DNA of 64,000 bases, from contig CAIRAW010000075.1 of the NCBI GenBank assembly GCA_903876735.1, positions 1 through 64,000 on the forward strand, given 5' to 3'. Origin of the DNA: an uncultured beta proteobacterium (GTDB taxonomy: Bacteria > Pseudomonadota > Gammaproteobacteria > Burkholderiales > Burkholderiaceae_C). The notes below the pieces were generated by a model. It was not told where the DNA came from. It worked only from the letters and a program-made list of their open reading frames with translations, and made no database searches. This document shows, one piece after another, positions 18,176 through 27,570 of the stretch; position 1 is the first letter of the stretch; each line of letters starts with the position of its first letter. Made by a program: the position numbers and the translations under genes.

Positions 18176-19318
18176 ATGACCCAGCACATTATTCGCAACG
18201 CTCGCATTGTGACGACTGACCAGGAGTTCACCGGCAGCGTCGCGATTGAAGATGGCGTTATCTGCGCCATCGACGAGGGTTCGGTGTCGATCCCGGCTGG
18301 CGAGGACTGGCAGGGTGACTGGCTGTTGCCGGGTCTGGTTGAGTTGCACACCGACAACCTGGAGAAGCATTTGTCGCCGCGCCCGGGGGTCTTGTGGAAC
18401 GCCCACTCGGCCATGGTCGTCCATGACGCGCAATGCGCGGCGGCCGGCATCACCACGGTTCTCGACTCGGTGGTCATCGGCGATCTGGACCATGGCGGCG
18501 CACGCGCACAGACCCAGCACACCTCGATTGCCGCTTTGCACCAGTGCCGGGACGAAGGACTGATGCGCATCGAGCACCTGCTGCACCTGCGCTGTGAAGT
18601 TTCGGTGCCCGACATTCTGGAAGCATTCAACCAGTACGCCGACGATCCTTTGTTAAGGCTGGTCAGCGTGATGGACCACACACCGGGTCAGCGCCAGTGG
18701 CGCGATCTCACAAGCTACCGCCGCTACGCCGAGCGCAACCTGCGGTTTTCCGATGACCAGTTTGAGTCCATGATTGCGCAGCGCAAGGTCGATCAGCAGG
18801 CCTATGCGGTGCCGCACCGTCAGACCATTGTCGATGCCAGCAGATCACGCGGTCTGCCACTGGCCAGCCACGATGACACGCTGATCAGTGATATCCAGCA
18901 AGCGGTCGAAGAGGGCGTTGGCCTGTCTGAATTTCCTACCACCCTGGCGGCTGCACAGGCGGCGCGGAAAGCTGGCATGGCCATCATCATGGGCGGGCCC
19001 AATCTGGTCAAAGGCGGATCGCATTCGGGCAACGTCTCGGCCGCTGAACTTGCGCAGGCTGACCTGCTGGATATCTTCTCGTCCGACTATGTGCCGTCAA
19101 GCTTGTTGCTGGCCACTTTCATGCTGGGCCACGTGGCCCAGTGGACGCTGCCCAAGGCGGTGCGAACGGTGACCTTCAATCCGGCGCGCGCGCTCGGCAT
19201 GCTCGATCGTGGTGAAGTGGCGCTGGGCCAGCGCGCCGACCTGCTGCGCGTGCGCATGAACCGGGCCGGCATGCCCACTGTGCTGGAAACCTGGGTTGCG
19301 GGTAAGCGGGTCTATTGA
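18176..19318 (+). CDS. phnM: 5-triphosphoribosyl phosphonate diphosphohydrolase PhnM
   Basis: An amidohydrolase-fold enzyme of 380 residues that removes pyrophosphate from alpha-D-ribose 1-methylphosphonate 5-triphosphate, producing the PhnJ substrate. Metal-binding and substrate motifs are visible: LVELHTDNLEKHLSPRPG (~55-72), SHDDTLISDI (~224), GGSHSGNVSAAELA (~279-292) and SSDYVPSSLL (~301). E. coli PhnM has 378 residues. The stop is followed after 21 bp by the hexapeptide transferase, probably in the same transcript. Confidence 0.94.
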   Translation: MTQHIIRNARIVTTDQEFTGSVAIEDGVICAIDEGSVSIPAGEDWQGDWLLPGLVELHTDNLEKHLSPRPGVLWNAHSAMVVHDAQCAAAGITTVLDSVVIGDLDHGGARAQTQHTSIAALHQCRDEGLMRIEHLLHLRCEVSVPDILEAFNQYADDPLLRLVSVMDHTPGQRQWRDLTSYRRYAERNLRFSDDQFESMIAQRKVDQQAYAVPHRQTIVDASRSRGLPLASHDDTLISDIQQAVEEGVGLSEFPTTLAAAQAARKAGMAIIMGGPNLVKGGSHSGNVSAAELAQADLLDIFSSDYVPSSLLLATFMLGHVAQWTLPKAVRTVTFNPARALGMLDRGEVALGQRADLLRVRMNRAGMPTVLETWVAGKRVY

Positions 19319-19339
19319 ATCTGTCATCAAGAGGTACGC

Positions 19340-19987
19340 ATGCGTCACACCTACATCGAGTCATACAACCTGCCAGGTCCGGTCCAGCTTGGGCTGGCCC
19401 CGACACTGGCCGCCAGCGCTGTCGTGCGGGATTGTCGTTTTGGACGCTACACCCAGGTGGGTGAGCATTCGCGCATGGACAACTGCGTGCTCGACGATTA
19501 CGCCTACCTCGGCATTGGTTGCGACCTGATGTCAGCGGACATCGGCAAGTTCGCCAACATTGCCGCCAATGTGCGCATCAACCCGGGCTTTCATCCCATG
19601 GAGTGGCCAACGCTGCACCACTTTACCTACCGGCGTGCCATGTATGGCATGGCGGACACAGACGACGCTGACTACTTTGCCTGGCGGCGCCGGCAAAGGG
19701 TGGTGGTTGGCCATGACACCTGGATCGGCCACGGCGCCGTCATCATGCCCGGCGTGCGCATTGGCAACGGCGCCGTCGTTGGCAGCAATTCAGTGGTCAC
19801 CAAAGACGTTGCCCCCTACACCATCGTGGGCGGTGTGGCGGCCAAGGTGATTCGACAGCGCTTTCCAAAGGCGATTGCACAAGCCCTCGAAGCCACGGCC
19901 TGGTGGGATTGGGATCACGAGACGCTGACGCAGCGGATGCCGGAGTTCAAGGATTTGCGCAGCTTTCTGGCCAAATACGCGCCCTGA
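19340..19987 (+). CDS. phosphonate-cluster hexapeptide-repeat transferase
   Basis: A 215-residue left-handed beta-helix protein of the acetyltransferase (CatB/DapH-like) type that often accompanies C-P lyase genes. Hexapeptide repeats are visible at [38 protein letters not shown] and at [37 protein letters not shown], with a His ([12 protein letters not shown]) in the usual catalytic position. The long loop with [16 protein letters not shown] is typical of the phosphonate-associated subfamily. The natural acceptor is not known to me. It may protect or detoxify aminoalkyl phosphonates as PhnO does; this is inference. It is last in the phnG operon. Confidence 0.85.
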   Translation: MRHTYIESYNLPGPVQLGLAPTLAASAVVRDCRFGRYTQVGEHSRMDNCVLDDYAYLGIGCDLMSADIGKFANIAANVRINPGFHPMEWPTLHHFTYRRAMYGMADTDDADYFAWRRRQRVVVGHDTWIGHGAVIMPGVRIGNGAVVGSNSVVTKDVAPYTIVGGVAAKVIRQRFPKAIAQALEATAWWDWDHETLTQRMPEFKDLRSFLAKYAP

Positions 19988-20079
19988 ACCGCGCAGCTCT
20001 TGGTTGACGACCCTTGCGGTCACAGAACCGACATGTTGCTTGAATAGGCTCAAATGAAATTTTCTCAAAGGCGTTCACC

Positions 20080-20898
20080 ATGCTGCAGCTGTCTTCATTG
20101 TCCAAGTCCTATGGTGCCGTGCACGCATTGCGACCGACGAACCTGCAAATCCCGGCTGGTCAGATGGTGGGGGTGATTGGGCGTTCAGGGGCCGGCAAGA
20201 GCACGCTGCTGCGGTTGCTGAACCGGCTGACAGAGCCCAGCCATGGTCGCATTGATTTTGATGGCACCGATGTCACAGCGCTGCAGGGCCGCGACTTGCG
20301 GATGTGGCGCGCCAGCTGTGCCATGATTTTTCAACAGTTCAATCTGGTGCCACGGCTGGATGTCATCACCAACGTATTATTGGGCCGCATTGCCCGCCAT
20401 GGACCTTTGAGTGCCTTGATGCCGCGCTTCTCAATTCAGGAACGCGCCATGGCGGTGCTGGCGCTGGATCGGTTGGGCTGTGCTGCCTTTGCCTTCCAGC
20501 GCGCCGAAACCCTTTCTGGCGGGCAGCAACAGCGTGTGGCCATTGCCCGGGCACTGATGCAGGAGCCGACTATTTTGCTGGCCGACGAGCCTATTGCATC
20601 GCTGGACCCCCACAGTGCAAGCCTGGTGATGGATGCCCTGCATCGCATCAACCAGGAAGATGGCATTACCGTGGTGTGCAACCTGCATACGCTCGACACC
20701 GCGCGCCAGTACTGCACACGGGTTGTGGGCATCGCTGCCGGTGAAGTGGTCTTTGACGGCGCGCCATCGGAACTGACGGCCAGCATGGTGCGACACATCT
20801 ATGGCGTTGCCGATAACGCGCAGAACTTCCGCGAGTCGGCCACTTCCACCACCCTCGCTTCTCCCATCGATTCAGAGTTGCTGGCGATGGCCGCCTGA
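20080..20898 (+). CDS. phnC: phosphonate ABC transporter ATP-binding protein (copy 2)
   Basis: The second PhnC-like ATPase, 272 residues. The Walker A is GRSGAGKST (~34-42), the Q-loop [21 protein letters not shown], the signature [15 protein letters not shown] and the Walker [14 protein letters not shown]. It is closer in length to E. coli PhnC (262) than copy 1 and is clearly a different lineage. It opens a second transporter operon, phnC-phnD-phnE-phnE, 92 bp after the hexapeptide transferase. I see no convincing Pho box in that gap, so it may be read from the phnG promoter. Confidence 0.9.
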   Translation: MLQLSSLSKSYGAVHALRPTNLQIPAGQMVGVIGRSGAGKSTLLRLLNRLTEPSHGRIDFDGTDVTALQGRDLRMWRASCAMIFQQFNLVPRLDVITNVLLGRIARHGPLSALMPRFSIQERAMAVLALDRLGCAAFAFQRAETLSGGQQQRVAIARALMQEPTILLADEPIASLDPHSASLVMDALHRINQEDGITVVCNLHTLDTARQYCTRVVGIAAGEVVFDGAPSELTASMVRHIYGVADNAQNFRESATSTTLASPIDSELLAMAA

Positions 20899-20924
20899 AC
20901 ACGTCACTTCAAACGGATCTTCTC

Positions 20925-21848
20925 ATGTACTCACTCAAACATATCTTCAAGTCCCTGTGCCTGGCGGGCATGATGGCTGCAATGGCCACATCAGCTAGTG
21001 CGCAGGACTGGCGGACCAAATACCCGATCGTGAAATTTGCGGCTTCCAGCAGTGAAAACGGTGAAGCGGTCCAGGCCCGCTTCAAAGAGTTTTCCAGCTA
21101 CTTCAAAAAGCAGCTGGGCGTGGAGTTGCAAATCTACCAGGCCACCGATTACGCAGGTTCCATCCAGGCGCTCACCAGCGGTCAGGTGCACATGGCGGGC
21201 TTGGGCCCGGCTGGGTACGCCGCCGCCTGGGTTGACTCCGAAGGTGCGGTGGAACCCTTGGTTGCTGCACGCGAAGCCGATGGTGATCTGGGCTATTACT
21301 CGGCTTTGATCGTGCGTGCCGATAGTCCGTATAAAAAAGTGGAAGACCTCAAGGGCAAGACCCTGGGGTGGGCCGACCCGAACTCCACTTCAGGCTACCT
21401 GGTGCCTTTGGTGAGCTTGCGCGCCATCGGCATTGAACCAGCAAAATTTTTCGAACGCACCGTGTTTTCAGGAAGTCATGAGAACAATGTCATCGGTGTT
21501 CTCAACGGCACCTTTGACTCGGCCTTTGTTTGGACCGGCAGGGACCCGGCATCTCGCGGCATCCTGAAGGTGATGAGTGGGCGCGGGTTGCTCAACCTGC
21601 AGCAGGTGCGCGTCATCTGGAACTCGCAAATGATACCCAGCTCCCCCATCACCGTGCGCAAGGACATGCCTGCAGACATGAAGCGCGACATTGCCAAGCT
21701 GTTTGTGGATTTATACGCCAAGGATCCCAAAATGGCCGAAATCATGGCGACTGGCAAGACCGCCGGTTTTGTCGAAGTTCAGCACGCGCTCTACCAACCG
21801 GTGTTGGACGTGTTGCACGAGCAGCGCCGCAACCGCAAGAAAAACTGA
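20925..21848 (+). CDS. phnD: phosphonate/phosphite-type ABC transporter substrate-binding protein (copy 2)
   Basis: A periplasmic protein of 307 residues with a signal peptide ending ATSASAQ. PhnD-family motifs are YQATDYAGSIQALTSGQVHMAGLGPAGYAAAW and GWADPNSTSGYLVPLVSL, followed by SGSHENNVIGVLNGTFDSAFVW. The binding motif is ADPNSTSGY rather than GDPNSTSGF of copy 1, and the overall sequence is very different. It may bind another phosphonate, or a reduced phosphorus compound as in the Ptx/Htx systems; this cannot be settled from sequence alone. Followed after 17 bp by the first permease. Confidence 0.9.
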   Translation: MYSLKHIFKSLCLAGMMAAMATSASAQDWRTKYPIVKFAASSSENGEAVQARFKEFSSYFKKQLGVELQIYQATDYAGSIQALTSGQVHMAGLGPAGYAAAWVDSEGAVEPLVAAREADGDLGYYSALIVRADSPYKKVEDLKGKTLGWADPNSTSGYLVPLVSLRAIGIEPAKFFERTVFSGSHENNVIGVLNGTFDSAFVWTGRDPASRGILKVMSGRGLLNLQQVRVIWNSQMIPSSPITVRKDMPADMKRDIAKLFVDLYAKDPKMAEIMATGKTAGFVEVQHALYQPVLDVLHEQRRNRKKN

Positions 21849-21865
21849 AGCCGGTTTGAGCCCCG

Positions 21866-22726
21866 ATGAGCACCGTTGTCGCACAGTTTGAACAGCAGTA
21901 TGCGGCACTTCAAGCGCAAAAGCAGCGCATGGTTTGGCGCTATGGCGGTCTTTTTACTGTGGCGATGTTGCTCTCGGCATGGATTGGCGAATTCAGTCCG
22001 TTCAAAATCTGGCAGGGTCTGCCGCGTATTCATGAATACGTGTTCAAGACGCTGCCTGTATTGGGCTGGGTCACGCTGTGGGCAGACTTGGCAGAGTGGT
22101 TCTGGGGCTTGCGCAAGTGGCTTGGGCTGCTGCTGGAAACGGTGCTGATTGCCTATCTTTCCACCTTGTTGGGTAGCGTGGGGGCGTTGGCACTGGCTTT
22201 TGATGCCAGCGCCAACCTGCAACGAAGCGGATGGGGCTATGGCTTGGCGCGGCGTGCCATGGAGTTGGCGCGCACGATCCCGGAGCTGGTGTTTGCGCTG
22301 ATTTTTGTTTTTGCTTTTGGACTGGGGCCGATGGCAGGGGTGCTGGCCATTGCGATCCACACCATGGGCGGCAGCGGCAAGCTGTTTGCGGAGGCTGTGG
22401 AGAACATCGACATGAAACCGGTCGATGGTCTGCGTGCCACCGGGGCCAGTTGGTTGCAGATGCTGCGCTTTGCCGTTTTGCCGCAGGTGTTCCCCAATTT
22501 CATCAGCTTTACGCTGTGGCGCTTTGAGATCAATGTGCGCAGCGCCTCGGTGCTGGGGTTTGTTGGGGCGGGTGGCATCGGGCAGGAGTTCTACACCGCG
22601 ATTCGCATGTTGTATTACGAGGACATCAGCGCCATGCTGTTGTTGCTTGTCGCCACGGTCATGCTGATTGATATCGTCTGCGAAAGACTGCGCCACCGCG
22701 TGATTGGCAAGGAGAATATGTCGTGA
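21866..22726 (+). CDS. phnE: phosphonate ABC transporter permease, first subunit (copy 2)
   Basis: A 286-residue inner-membrane protein with a cytoplasmic N-terminal segment (FEQQYAALQAQKQRMVWRYGG) and about six membrane helices. The EAA loop is EAVENIDMKPVDGLRATGASWLQMLRFAVLPQ, and the VRSASVLGFVGAGGIGQEF block follows. Its stop overlaps the start of the next permease gene (22723-22726). The two products should form a heterodimeric channel, the arrangement seen in many phosphonate importers with two phnE genes. Confidence 0.9.
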   Translation: MSTVVAQFEQQYAALQAQKQRMVWRYGGLFTVAMLLSAWIGEFSPFKIWQGLPRIHEYVFKTLPVLGWVTLWADLAEWFWGLRKWLGLLLETVLIAYLSTLLGSVGALALAFDASANLQRSGWGYGLARRAMELARTIPELVFALIFVFAFGLGPMAGVLAIAIHTMGGSGKLFAEAVENIDMKPVDGLRATGASWLQMLRFAVLPQVFPNFISFTLWRFEINVRSASVLGFVGAGGIGQEFYTAIRMLYYEDISAMLLLLVATVMLIDIVCERLRHRVIGKENMS

Positions 22727-23571
22727 TGCTGCGCATGCAAGACATGGATGGATCGGCGTTGGCCCGGGCACATCTGGCCGCCCCGGTGGTATTCGCGCCG
22801 CAACCGTTACAGACACTGCTGCGCGCGCTGGCCTGGTTTGCCTTTCTGGCGCTGACCCTGTATTGCCTGTGGCTGTTTGAGATGTCACCGCGGCGCTTTG
22901 TCAATGGTCTGGGCACCTTGCTGCGTATCGTTGTGAAGATGTTCCCGCCAACGGCGGGCGACATGCTCGCCACCTACCTGATGTCGATGCTGCAGACCGT
23001 GGCCATGGCCTTCATCGGCACGGTCTTCGCAGCCGTGCTGGCTTTGCCCCTGGGTTTGTTGGGTGCCAAGAACATGCTGCCCAACGGGCTGGCCCACTTT
23101 TTGCTTCGCCGTAGCTCGGATGTATTGCGCGGGGTCGATCAGTTGATCTGGGCTTTGATCTTTGTGCGGGCAGTGGGGCTCGGCCCGTTGGCGGGTATTC
23201 TGGCCATCATCATCTCTGACACTGGCACCTTGGCCAAACTCTACAGCGAGGCGATTGAGAACATCGACAGGAAACCCGTTGAGGGTGTTCGTTCGGTAGG
23301 GGGTGGTCCGCTGCAAGCCATGCGCTATGGGGTGTTGCCACAGGTGTTGCCGGTAATGCTTTCCAACATGCTCTATACCTTTGAGTCCAATACCCGCTCG
23401 GCCACCATCCTGGGCATTGTGGGGGCGGGGGGAATCGGTTTTTATCTGTCTGATCGGGTGCGCACCATGAACTGGGAGGATGCGAGCTTCATCTTGCTGC
23501 TGATCCTGCTGACGGTGTACCTGATTGACCACCTGTCCGGGTTCATCCGGAGCCGCTTGATCCGGGGCTAG
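22726..23571 (+). CDS. phnE: phosphonate ABC transporter permease, second subunit (copy 2)
   Basis: A 281-residue permease partner. Helices are evident from LARALAWFAFLALTLYCLWLF onward. The EAA loop is EAIENIDRKPVEGVRSVGGGPLQAMRYGVLPQ and the C-terminal block is TRSATILGIVGAGGIGFYL. ATG 22726 overlaps the last base of the previous stop; an in-frame GTG at 22723 is also possible. The family is the same as the preceding gene but the N-termini are unrelated. It is the last gene of the phosphonate region and has no obvious terminator after it. Confidence 0.9.
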   Translation: MLRMQDMDGSALARAHLAAPVVFAPQPLQTLLRALAWFAFLALTLYCLWLFEMSPRRFVNGLGTLLRIVVKMFPPTAGDMLATYLMSMLQTVAMAFIGTVFAAVLALPLGLLGAKNMLPNGLAHFLLRRSSDVLRGVDQLIWALIFVRAVGLGPLAGILAIIISDTGTLAKLYSEAIENIDRKPVEGVRSVGGGPLQAMRYGVLPQVLPVMLSNMLYTFESNTRSATILGIVGAGGIGFYLSDRVRTMNWEDASFILLLILLTVYLIDHLSGFIRSRLIRG

Positions 23572-23770
23572 GTTGCCAAACAGTTGGATCATTGGGTATC
23601 GATCCGGGATTCGAATTCAGCCTAAGCACTGCGCCCGCCAATGATGCTTGTCACCGCATTCGCCGGGTTGCTTGAGATCATCGCCCATGCATGTGCAAAG
23701 CTGCACAAGCTCTCGTCGGAAAGACGAAAGCCGGTGCAGAACCAGAGCTGCTTGCCGGCGAACAGATTGA

Positions 23771-24235
23771 TCAGGCGTAGCTGACGGCGCCCGTGGCTGC
23801 CACGGTGACGGTCTTGCCAACGGCTGCCGTGTAGGTGCTGGACTTCACCGTGCTGACAAACACATATTCACCTTTGACCGCATCTGCGGTGATGGTCATG
23901 AGCAGGTAGCCGCGGCGAATGCTGTCGCTGTAATTCAGGTCATCGACCAGGCCCAGTCCGGCGCCAATGGCCGAAGCGCCCAACTGCGGGACCAGCGCGC
24001 TGCCGTCAAGTGAACTGGCCATGCTGCCAAGACCGACACTCTCGAAACCGGGTGCCGTGACCGACGAGGCAGCAAACTCGACGCCGACCTTTTCACCGGC
24101 CAGGGTGGTCAGGTTGGCAAACCAGGTGTTGTGCGAGTCGCCCGAGAGTGTCACCAGTTTCTTGTTCTTCGCCTTGATGGCTTGAAGCACCGCTTCACGG
24201 TTGCTGACCGAATACACGGTTGACGGACAGGCCGT
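23771..24235 (-). pseudogene. phoD: C-terminal remnant of a PhoD-type alkaline phosphatase
   Basis: About 150 residues from PSTVYSVSNREAVLQAIKA through LVTLSGDSHNTWFANL to the stop at 23771 match the C-terminal part of PhoD, including the conserved GDSHNTW metal-site motif. Upstream the frame fails. NNFALDD-like codons occur in a shifted frame just before it, and no N-terminal catalytic region or Tat signal is found within the next 700 bp. This is a truncated, frameshifted relic. The region between it and phnE (23572-23770) holds only a short unidentified open frame. Confidence 0.7.
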
Positions 24236-24970
24236 CATCCAGTGCAAAATTGTTGGCTTAAAGAGCCGCTGCCAGCAGATCGCGTCGCTGATCAAGCCTT
24301 GAGATTCCGTCGTTGCGCGTGCGGCGAAGCAATCCATGTCTTCGGCCTGCCGGCATGGACCTAGTTCCCAAAGAAGATGACGAATTCGGAGATGCTGCGT
24401 GCGTTCGTGATCGCGCGGTTGTGACATTAGAGCAGGCCACGTCAACGGACAGTGGTGCTCCTTGACTACCGCCAAGCTCAGCAACTAACTGAACGACCGG
24501 TATCGAGAATTGGGTTCAATCAATGACCGCTTTATCGTTGGCGATCCCAAGGTCTGGACCTGGTCGGGTCCTGCCCGTCACCAGCGCCAGGTCACCGACT
24601 GCTCCCCCTGCGTTGTTGCCTTTCGGTTGCAGTGCCGATTGGTTAATTGCAGGGGGCATCAAAAACAGGCTGTGTTATGAGAGGCACACCCAAGCACCCC
24701 ACCCCTTCCACTCTTCGTGGTCCCACCCACCCCCTACCGGGGAGTCTTGCTCCGGTGAAAACATGTTGCCGCCACTATGGCTCACTGTGACTTTGCCCAG
24801 ACAGTCGAGATGGCACACCTTGATCCCTGGAGGCGCAAGTGCCGAGTCTGTGGGCCACGACACTGTAAGGGTGCTGTGGGTAACTGTTTGGGTAACAAAG
24901 GAAGCCTAATATGAAAAAGCTAGAATACATGCGGGTTTACAGAGGTTATATGAATCCCTCCGTTGCCAAG
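24236..24970. other. 735-bp stretch with no supportable gene
   Basis: Open frames here are short, overlapping and lack family resemblance. Composition is patchy: a C-rich run at about 24690-24735 and AT-rich DNA at about 24890-24960. It lies between the phoD remnant and a strong terminator, which fits degraded or mobile-element scar DNA. Nothing diagnostic (integrase, tRNA, att repeat) could be read. Confidence 0.5.
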
Positions 24971-25008
24971 AACCCTTGTAAGTCTTCGATTTACAAGGGT
25001 TTTTTGTT
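24971..25008. terminator. strong rho-independent terminator
   Basis: AACCCTTGTAA (24971-24981), a 9-base loop and TTACAAGGGTT (24991-25001) form a perfect 11-bp stem followed by T residues on the plus strand. On the minus strand it serves the glp operon, which ends at 25036, with the stem just after the stop codon. The shape suits bidirectional termination. Confidence 0.85.
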
Positions 25009-25035
25009 TTGGAGTTGGCGTCGACCTGTCAGCCG

Positions 25036-25842
25036 CTAAAGCCCGAGAGATTTCGCCGGCAGTCCCAGCGCCAGCCCCAGAAGTTGGGTGTAGAGCAGGG
25101 TGCGAATGGACGGATCGGTGCTGTCCGCCTGCACCCCATCAAAGCGCAGGTGGCAGTGCGGGCAGGCCGTGCACATCACTTCGGCGCCACTGGCCAGGGC
25201 ATCGGCGATCTTGCTGCGCGTGATGTGCTCTGACAGCGGTGCGTTGGCACCATGGAGCGGATCGCCGCAACAGTCCAGGCGTCGCGGCCAGTCGATGGGT
25301 GTGGCGCCGGTCAAGCGGATCAGGTCTTCGAAGATCGTCGGCGCCATCGGGTTGTCGAAACGCGCCACATTGCTCGGGCGCAGCGTGTGGCAGCCATACT
25401 GCGCAGCGATCCGCAAACCGGTGCGCGGCTCACGCACGGCGCTGGAGAGCGCCTCAATGCCGATCACGCGCGCCAGCACCGGCAGTACATGCTCGACCTG
25501 GGACGTTCCCGACCAGCTCAGGCCCTCGGTGGCCAGGGCCTGTGTGATGCGGGAGCGCAGCGCAGCATCCTCATTGAGAAAGCTGATCGCATGGCGCAGC
25601 GTGCCGAAGCAGCAGGCGCAAGGTGTCAGCACATCCAGGCCAGCGCGCTCGGCCAGCGCCAGGTTGCGGGCAGCGGCCAGCACGAAGGCGTCGCGGCTGA
25701 GGTCGCGCTCCGGGTAGCCGCAGCAGTTGAAGTCCAGATCCACCAGCGTGACGCCCAGGTGCTGCAACACGGCGCGCGTTGAAGCGGCGTAAGCCGGCAA
25801 CCGGGACGGGATCTTGCAGCCCAGGAACAGCGCGTATTTCAT
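25036..25842 (-). CDS. heterodisulfide reductase B-like (CCG-domain) subunit in glp operon
   Basis: A 268-residue cytoplasmic protein with two cysteine-rich CCG domains as in HdrB/GlpC C-terminal parts. The first has GCKIP (~8), FNCCGYP (~37) and PCACC (~69). The second has YGCHTLRPSN (~165), LDCCGDPLHG (~205) and CTACPHC (~242). The full cysteine set suggests functional noncubane iron-sulfur clusters. The ATG at 25842 overlaps the stop of the preceding gene (ATGA), so I reject a longer frame reaching 26112. In E. coli these domains form the C-terminal half of GlpC; here they are a separate protein. Expected role: passing electrons from GlpAB toward the membrane subunit and quinone. Confidence 0.8.
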   Translation of the reverse strand: MKYALFLGCKIPSRLPAYAASTRAVLQHLGVTLVDLDFNCCGYPERDLSRDAFVLAAARNLALAERAGLDVLTPCACCFGTLRHAISFLNEDAALRSRITQALATEGLSWSGTSQVEHVLPVLARVIGIEALSSAVREPRTGLRIAAQYGCHTLRPSNVARFDNPMAPTIFEDLIRLTGATPIDWPRRLDCCGDPLHGANAPLSEHITRSKIADALASGAEVMCTACPHCHLRFDGVQADSTDPSIRTLLYTQLLGLALGLPAKSLGL

Positions 25843-27566
25843 GAAACTTCCTTCTGCTTTCGGACGCTGCCCAGACGTTGCACTGACAGCCCGCGCAACT
25901 CGAGCATGATGTCGGCCACGCGTATGCCTTGCGGGCAGTTCTCCTGGCACTGGTAGCAACCGGCGCAACTCCAGACCATGCGTGAGCCCAGGGTGAGGTC
26001 GCGCAGTCCGAGCCGCAGCAGGTTCATGACTTTCTGCGGCGTCAGATCGACGCCGCAGGCGGGGTCTGTGCTGTGCGCCACCACCGGGCAGACATTGGTG
26101 CAGGTCTGGCACTGCACGCAGCGCGAGAAACTGCTGCGGTTTGCTGACAGGGGCGCGTCAAGCGCGCCCGGGTCCGAAAAACTGTGCGGCCAGGCATCGC
26201 TCTGCAAGGACTCGGCCCAGTCCAGTGCCGGACGGGCCTGCACCCATTGCGCCGGCGCTGGCAGGCCCGCGTGGGCCAGGTCGTCACGCCCGGCTTGCCA
26301 CAGGTCTTGCAGATTCAGGCCAACCGGGCAGGCGATGCTGCAGCGTGCGCAGTCGGTGCAGCCAAAGGCGCCTTCGGCGATGCGCAAGGCCTGCTCTCCT
26401 GCGTCAGCAGTTCGGGCAGCAAAGGGCGCGCGCCCGAAGGCCAGCGCGCCGGTGGCAACGATCTTGTGCGACGGCAGCAGATAGCGGTTGTTCAGATAGC
26501 GCGCCAGCGGCGCCACCGTGCAGTGCGTATCGCAGATGCCGCAAGCCACGCAAGCGTCCAGTGCCAGTGCACGCCGTGCGGCAAGACCGGCGCTGGACGG
26601 CGTCTGAGCCTTCGTCGTTCCGCTAACCAGCAGACCGACCGGTGCTGCGAGTGCGTGGAAGAAACGCGTGAACGGCAGCGTTGCCAGGCCCACGAGGCAG
26701 GCGAACACGTGAAGGTAGAGCAGCCAGGCAGGCCCCTGTGCCGCGTCGAGCACAGGCGCCAGCGGCACCAGCAGGCGCGAGACCGGATACGAGACAAAAG
26801 CCGAGGCAGCGCTGGCGTGGCAGGTCGCGCAGTCGGCCTCATGCATAGTGCGCCCTTGTCGCAGCAACTCGGGTGTGATCGGTTCTTTCAGATCGTCGAA
26901 CGCCACGCCGAACTCGCGCGACCACACTGCCCGCAGCGGCCTGAGTTCAACCGGGTCGGCGCTGCCATTGAACTCTTTGGCCATGCGGTAAAAAGCCTGC
27001 GGGGAGACGATTTTGTTTGCTTCCAGCAAAAAGCCTGTCAGCAATACAAAACCCAGCAACGTGACGAAGGCCGCTGCCATGGCTGGGCGTGCCGGCGCGA
27101 AGCGCGTGCGCCTGCGCCGGCGCCACAGTCCGAACAGAAAGAGCGAGAGTCCCAGCAGCGTCATGGCACCGAACAGATTGCGCAGGAACAGGTAGGGGTT
27201 TCGGGTGGCCTCGTAGCCCGGGAACAGTTTCACGGTCACCACGGCCGCGAGTGCGTGCATCAGCAGCAAGGCCATGAAGCCGACAAACATCAGCAGGTGT
27301 GCCAGCCAGCGCAATTTGTTCGCCCGGTACAGCCGGCGCTGCAGCAGCACATCGAGGAAGAAGACCGTACAGATCTGAAAAATGCGCCGACTCAGCAGTG
27401 ACGCAGCAGCCCCGCGCAGCAGCGCGCTCCAGCGCTGCGCCAGCGTCACCGCCCGTACGTCAGGCCCGATGCGCAAACGCCACCAGGCCGAGATGCGCCA
27501 GAGCAGACCCATGCCGCACAGCAGCAGCGATGCATACAGGGCGGTGTGAAAGAGCAGGCGTGACAT
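25839..27566 (-). CDS. membrane redox subunit: NarI/HdrE-like helices, c-type haem site and Fe-S clusters
   Basis: 575 residues. The first half has four membrane helices (e.g. LRWLAHLLMFVGFMALLLMH, MAAAFVTLLGFVLLTGFLL), then a loop with a CXXCH haem-binding site (HEADCATCHAS), then a fifth helix (AWLLYLHVFACLVGLATLPF). The second half carries cysteine clusters CVACGICDTHC, CTDCARCSIACPVG, CVQCQTCTNVCPV and CAGCYQCQENCPQG, enough for several [4Fe-4S] centres. Topology puts the CXXCH loop and the Fe-S half on opposite sides, periplasm and cytoplasm respectively. The start at 27566 (MSRLLFHTALYASLL) lies 4 bp after glpB. This looks like a fusion of a quinone-reacting cytochrome with an HdrD/GlpC-type ferredoxin part, replacing the simple GlpC anchor. 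Exact family name uncertain. Confidence 0.8.
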   Translation of the reverse strand: MSRLLFHTALYASLLLCGMGLLWRISAWWRLRIGPDVRAVTLAQRWSALLRGAAASLLSRRIFQICTVFFLDVLLQRRLYRANKLRWLAHLLMFVGFMALLLMHALAAVVTVKLFPGYEATRNPYLFLRNLFGAMTLLGLSLFLFGLWRRRRRTRFAPARPAMAAAFVTLLGFVLLTGFLLEANKIVSPQAFYRMAKEFNGSADPVELRPLRAVWSREFGVAFDDLKEPITPELLRQGRTMHEADCATCHASAASAFVSYPVSRLLVPLAPVLDAAQGPAWLLYLHVFACLVGLATLPFTRFFHALAAPVGLLVSGTTKAQTPSSAGLAARRALALDACVACGICDTHCTVAPLARYLNNRYLLPSHKIVATGALAFGRAPFAARTADAGEQALRIAEGAFGCTDCARCSIACPVGLNLQDLWQAGRDDLAHAGLPAPAQWVQARPALDWAESLQSDAWPHSFSDPGALDAPLSANRSSFSRCVQCQTCTNVCPVVAHSTDPACGVDLTPQKVMNLLRLGLRDLTLGSRMVWSCAGCYQCQENCPQGIRVADIMLELRGLSVQRLGSVRKQKEVS

Positions 27567-27570
27567 GGTG

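Noticed and set aside
20020-20075. Possible Pho box before the second phnC (GGTCACA-GAAC-CGACATG)
   Set aside because: The arms share little with each other or with CTGTCAT, so spacing alone is not enough.
21866-23571. Interpretation of the second transporter as a phosphite (ptxABC) system
   Set aside because: No phosphite dehydrogenase gene (ptxD) follows, and the receptor cannot be assigned to phosphite by eye, so I keep the general phosphonate call.
23622-23785. Short minus-strand frame reading LFAGKQLWFCTGFRLSDESLCSFAHAWAM and on to a stop at 23622
   Set aside because: It looks protein-like, but it has no start of its own, overlaps the phoD remnant in another frame and matches no family I can name. 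It may be the tail of a second decayed gene.
24523-24909. 128-codon open frame in the gap before the glp terminator
   Set aside because: Composition is Pro/Ser-rich and irregular, there is no ribosome binding site or recognisable domain, and it lies in scar-like DNA.
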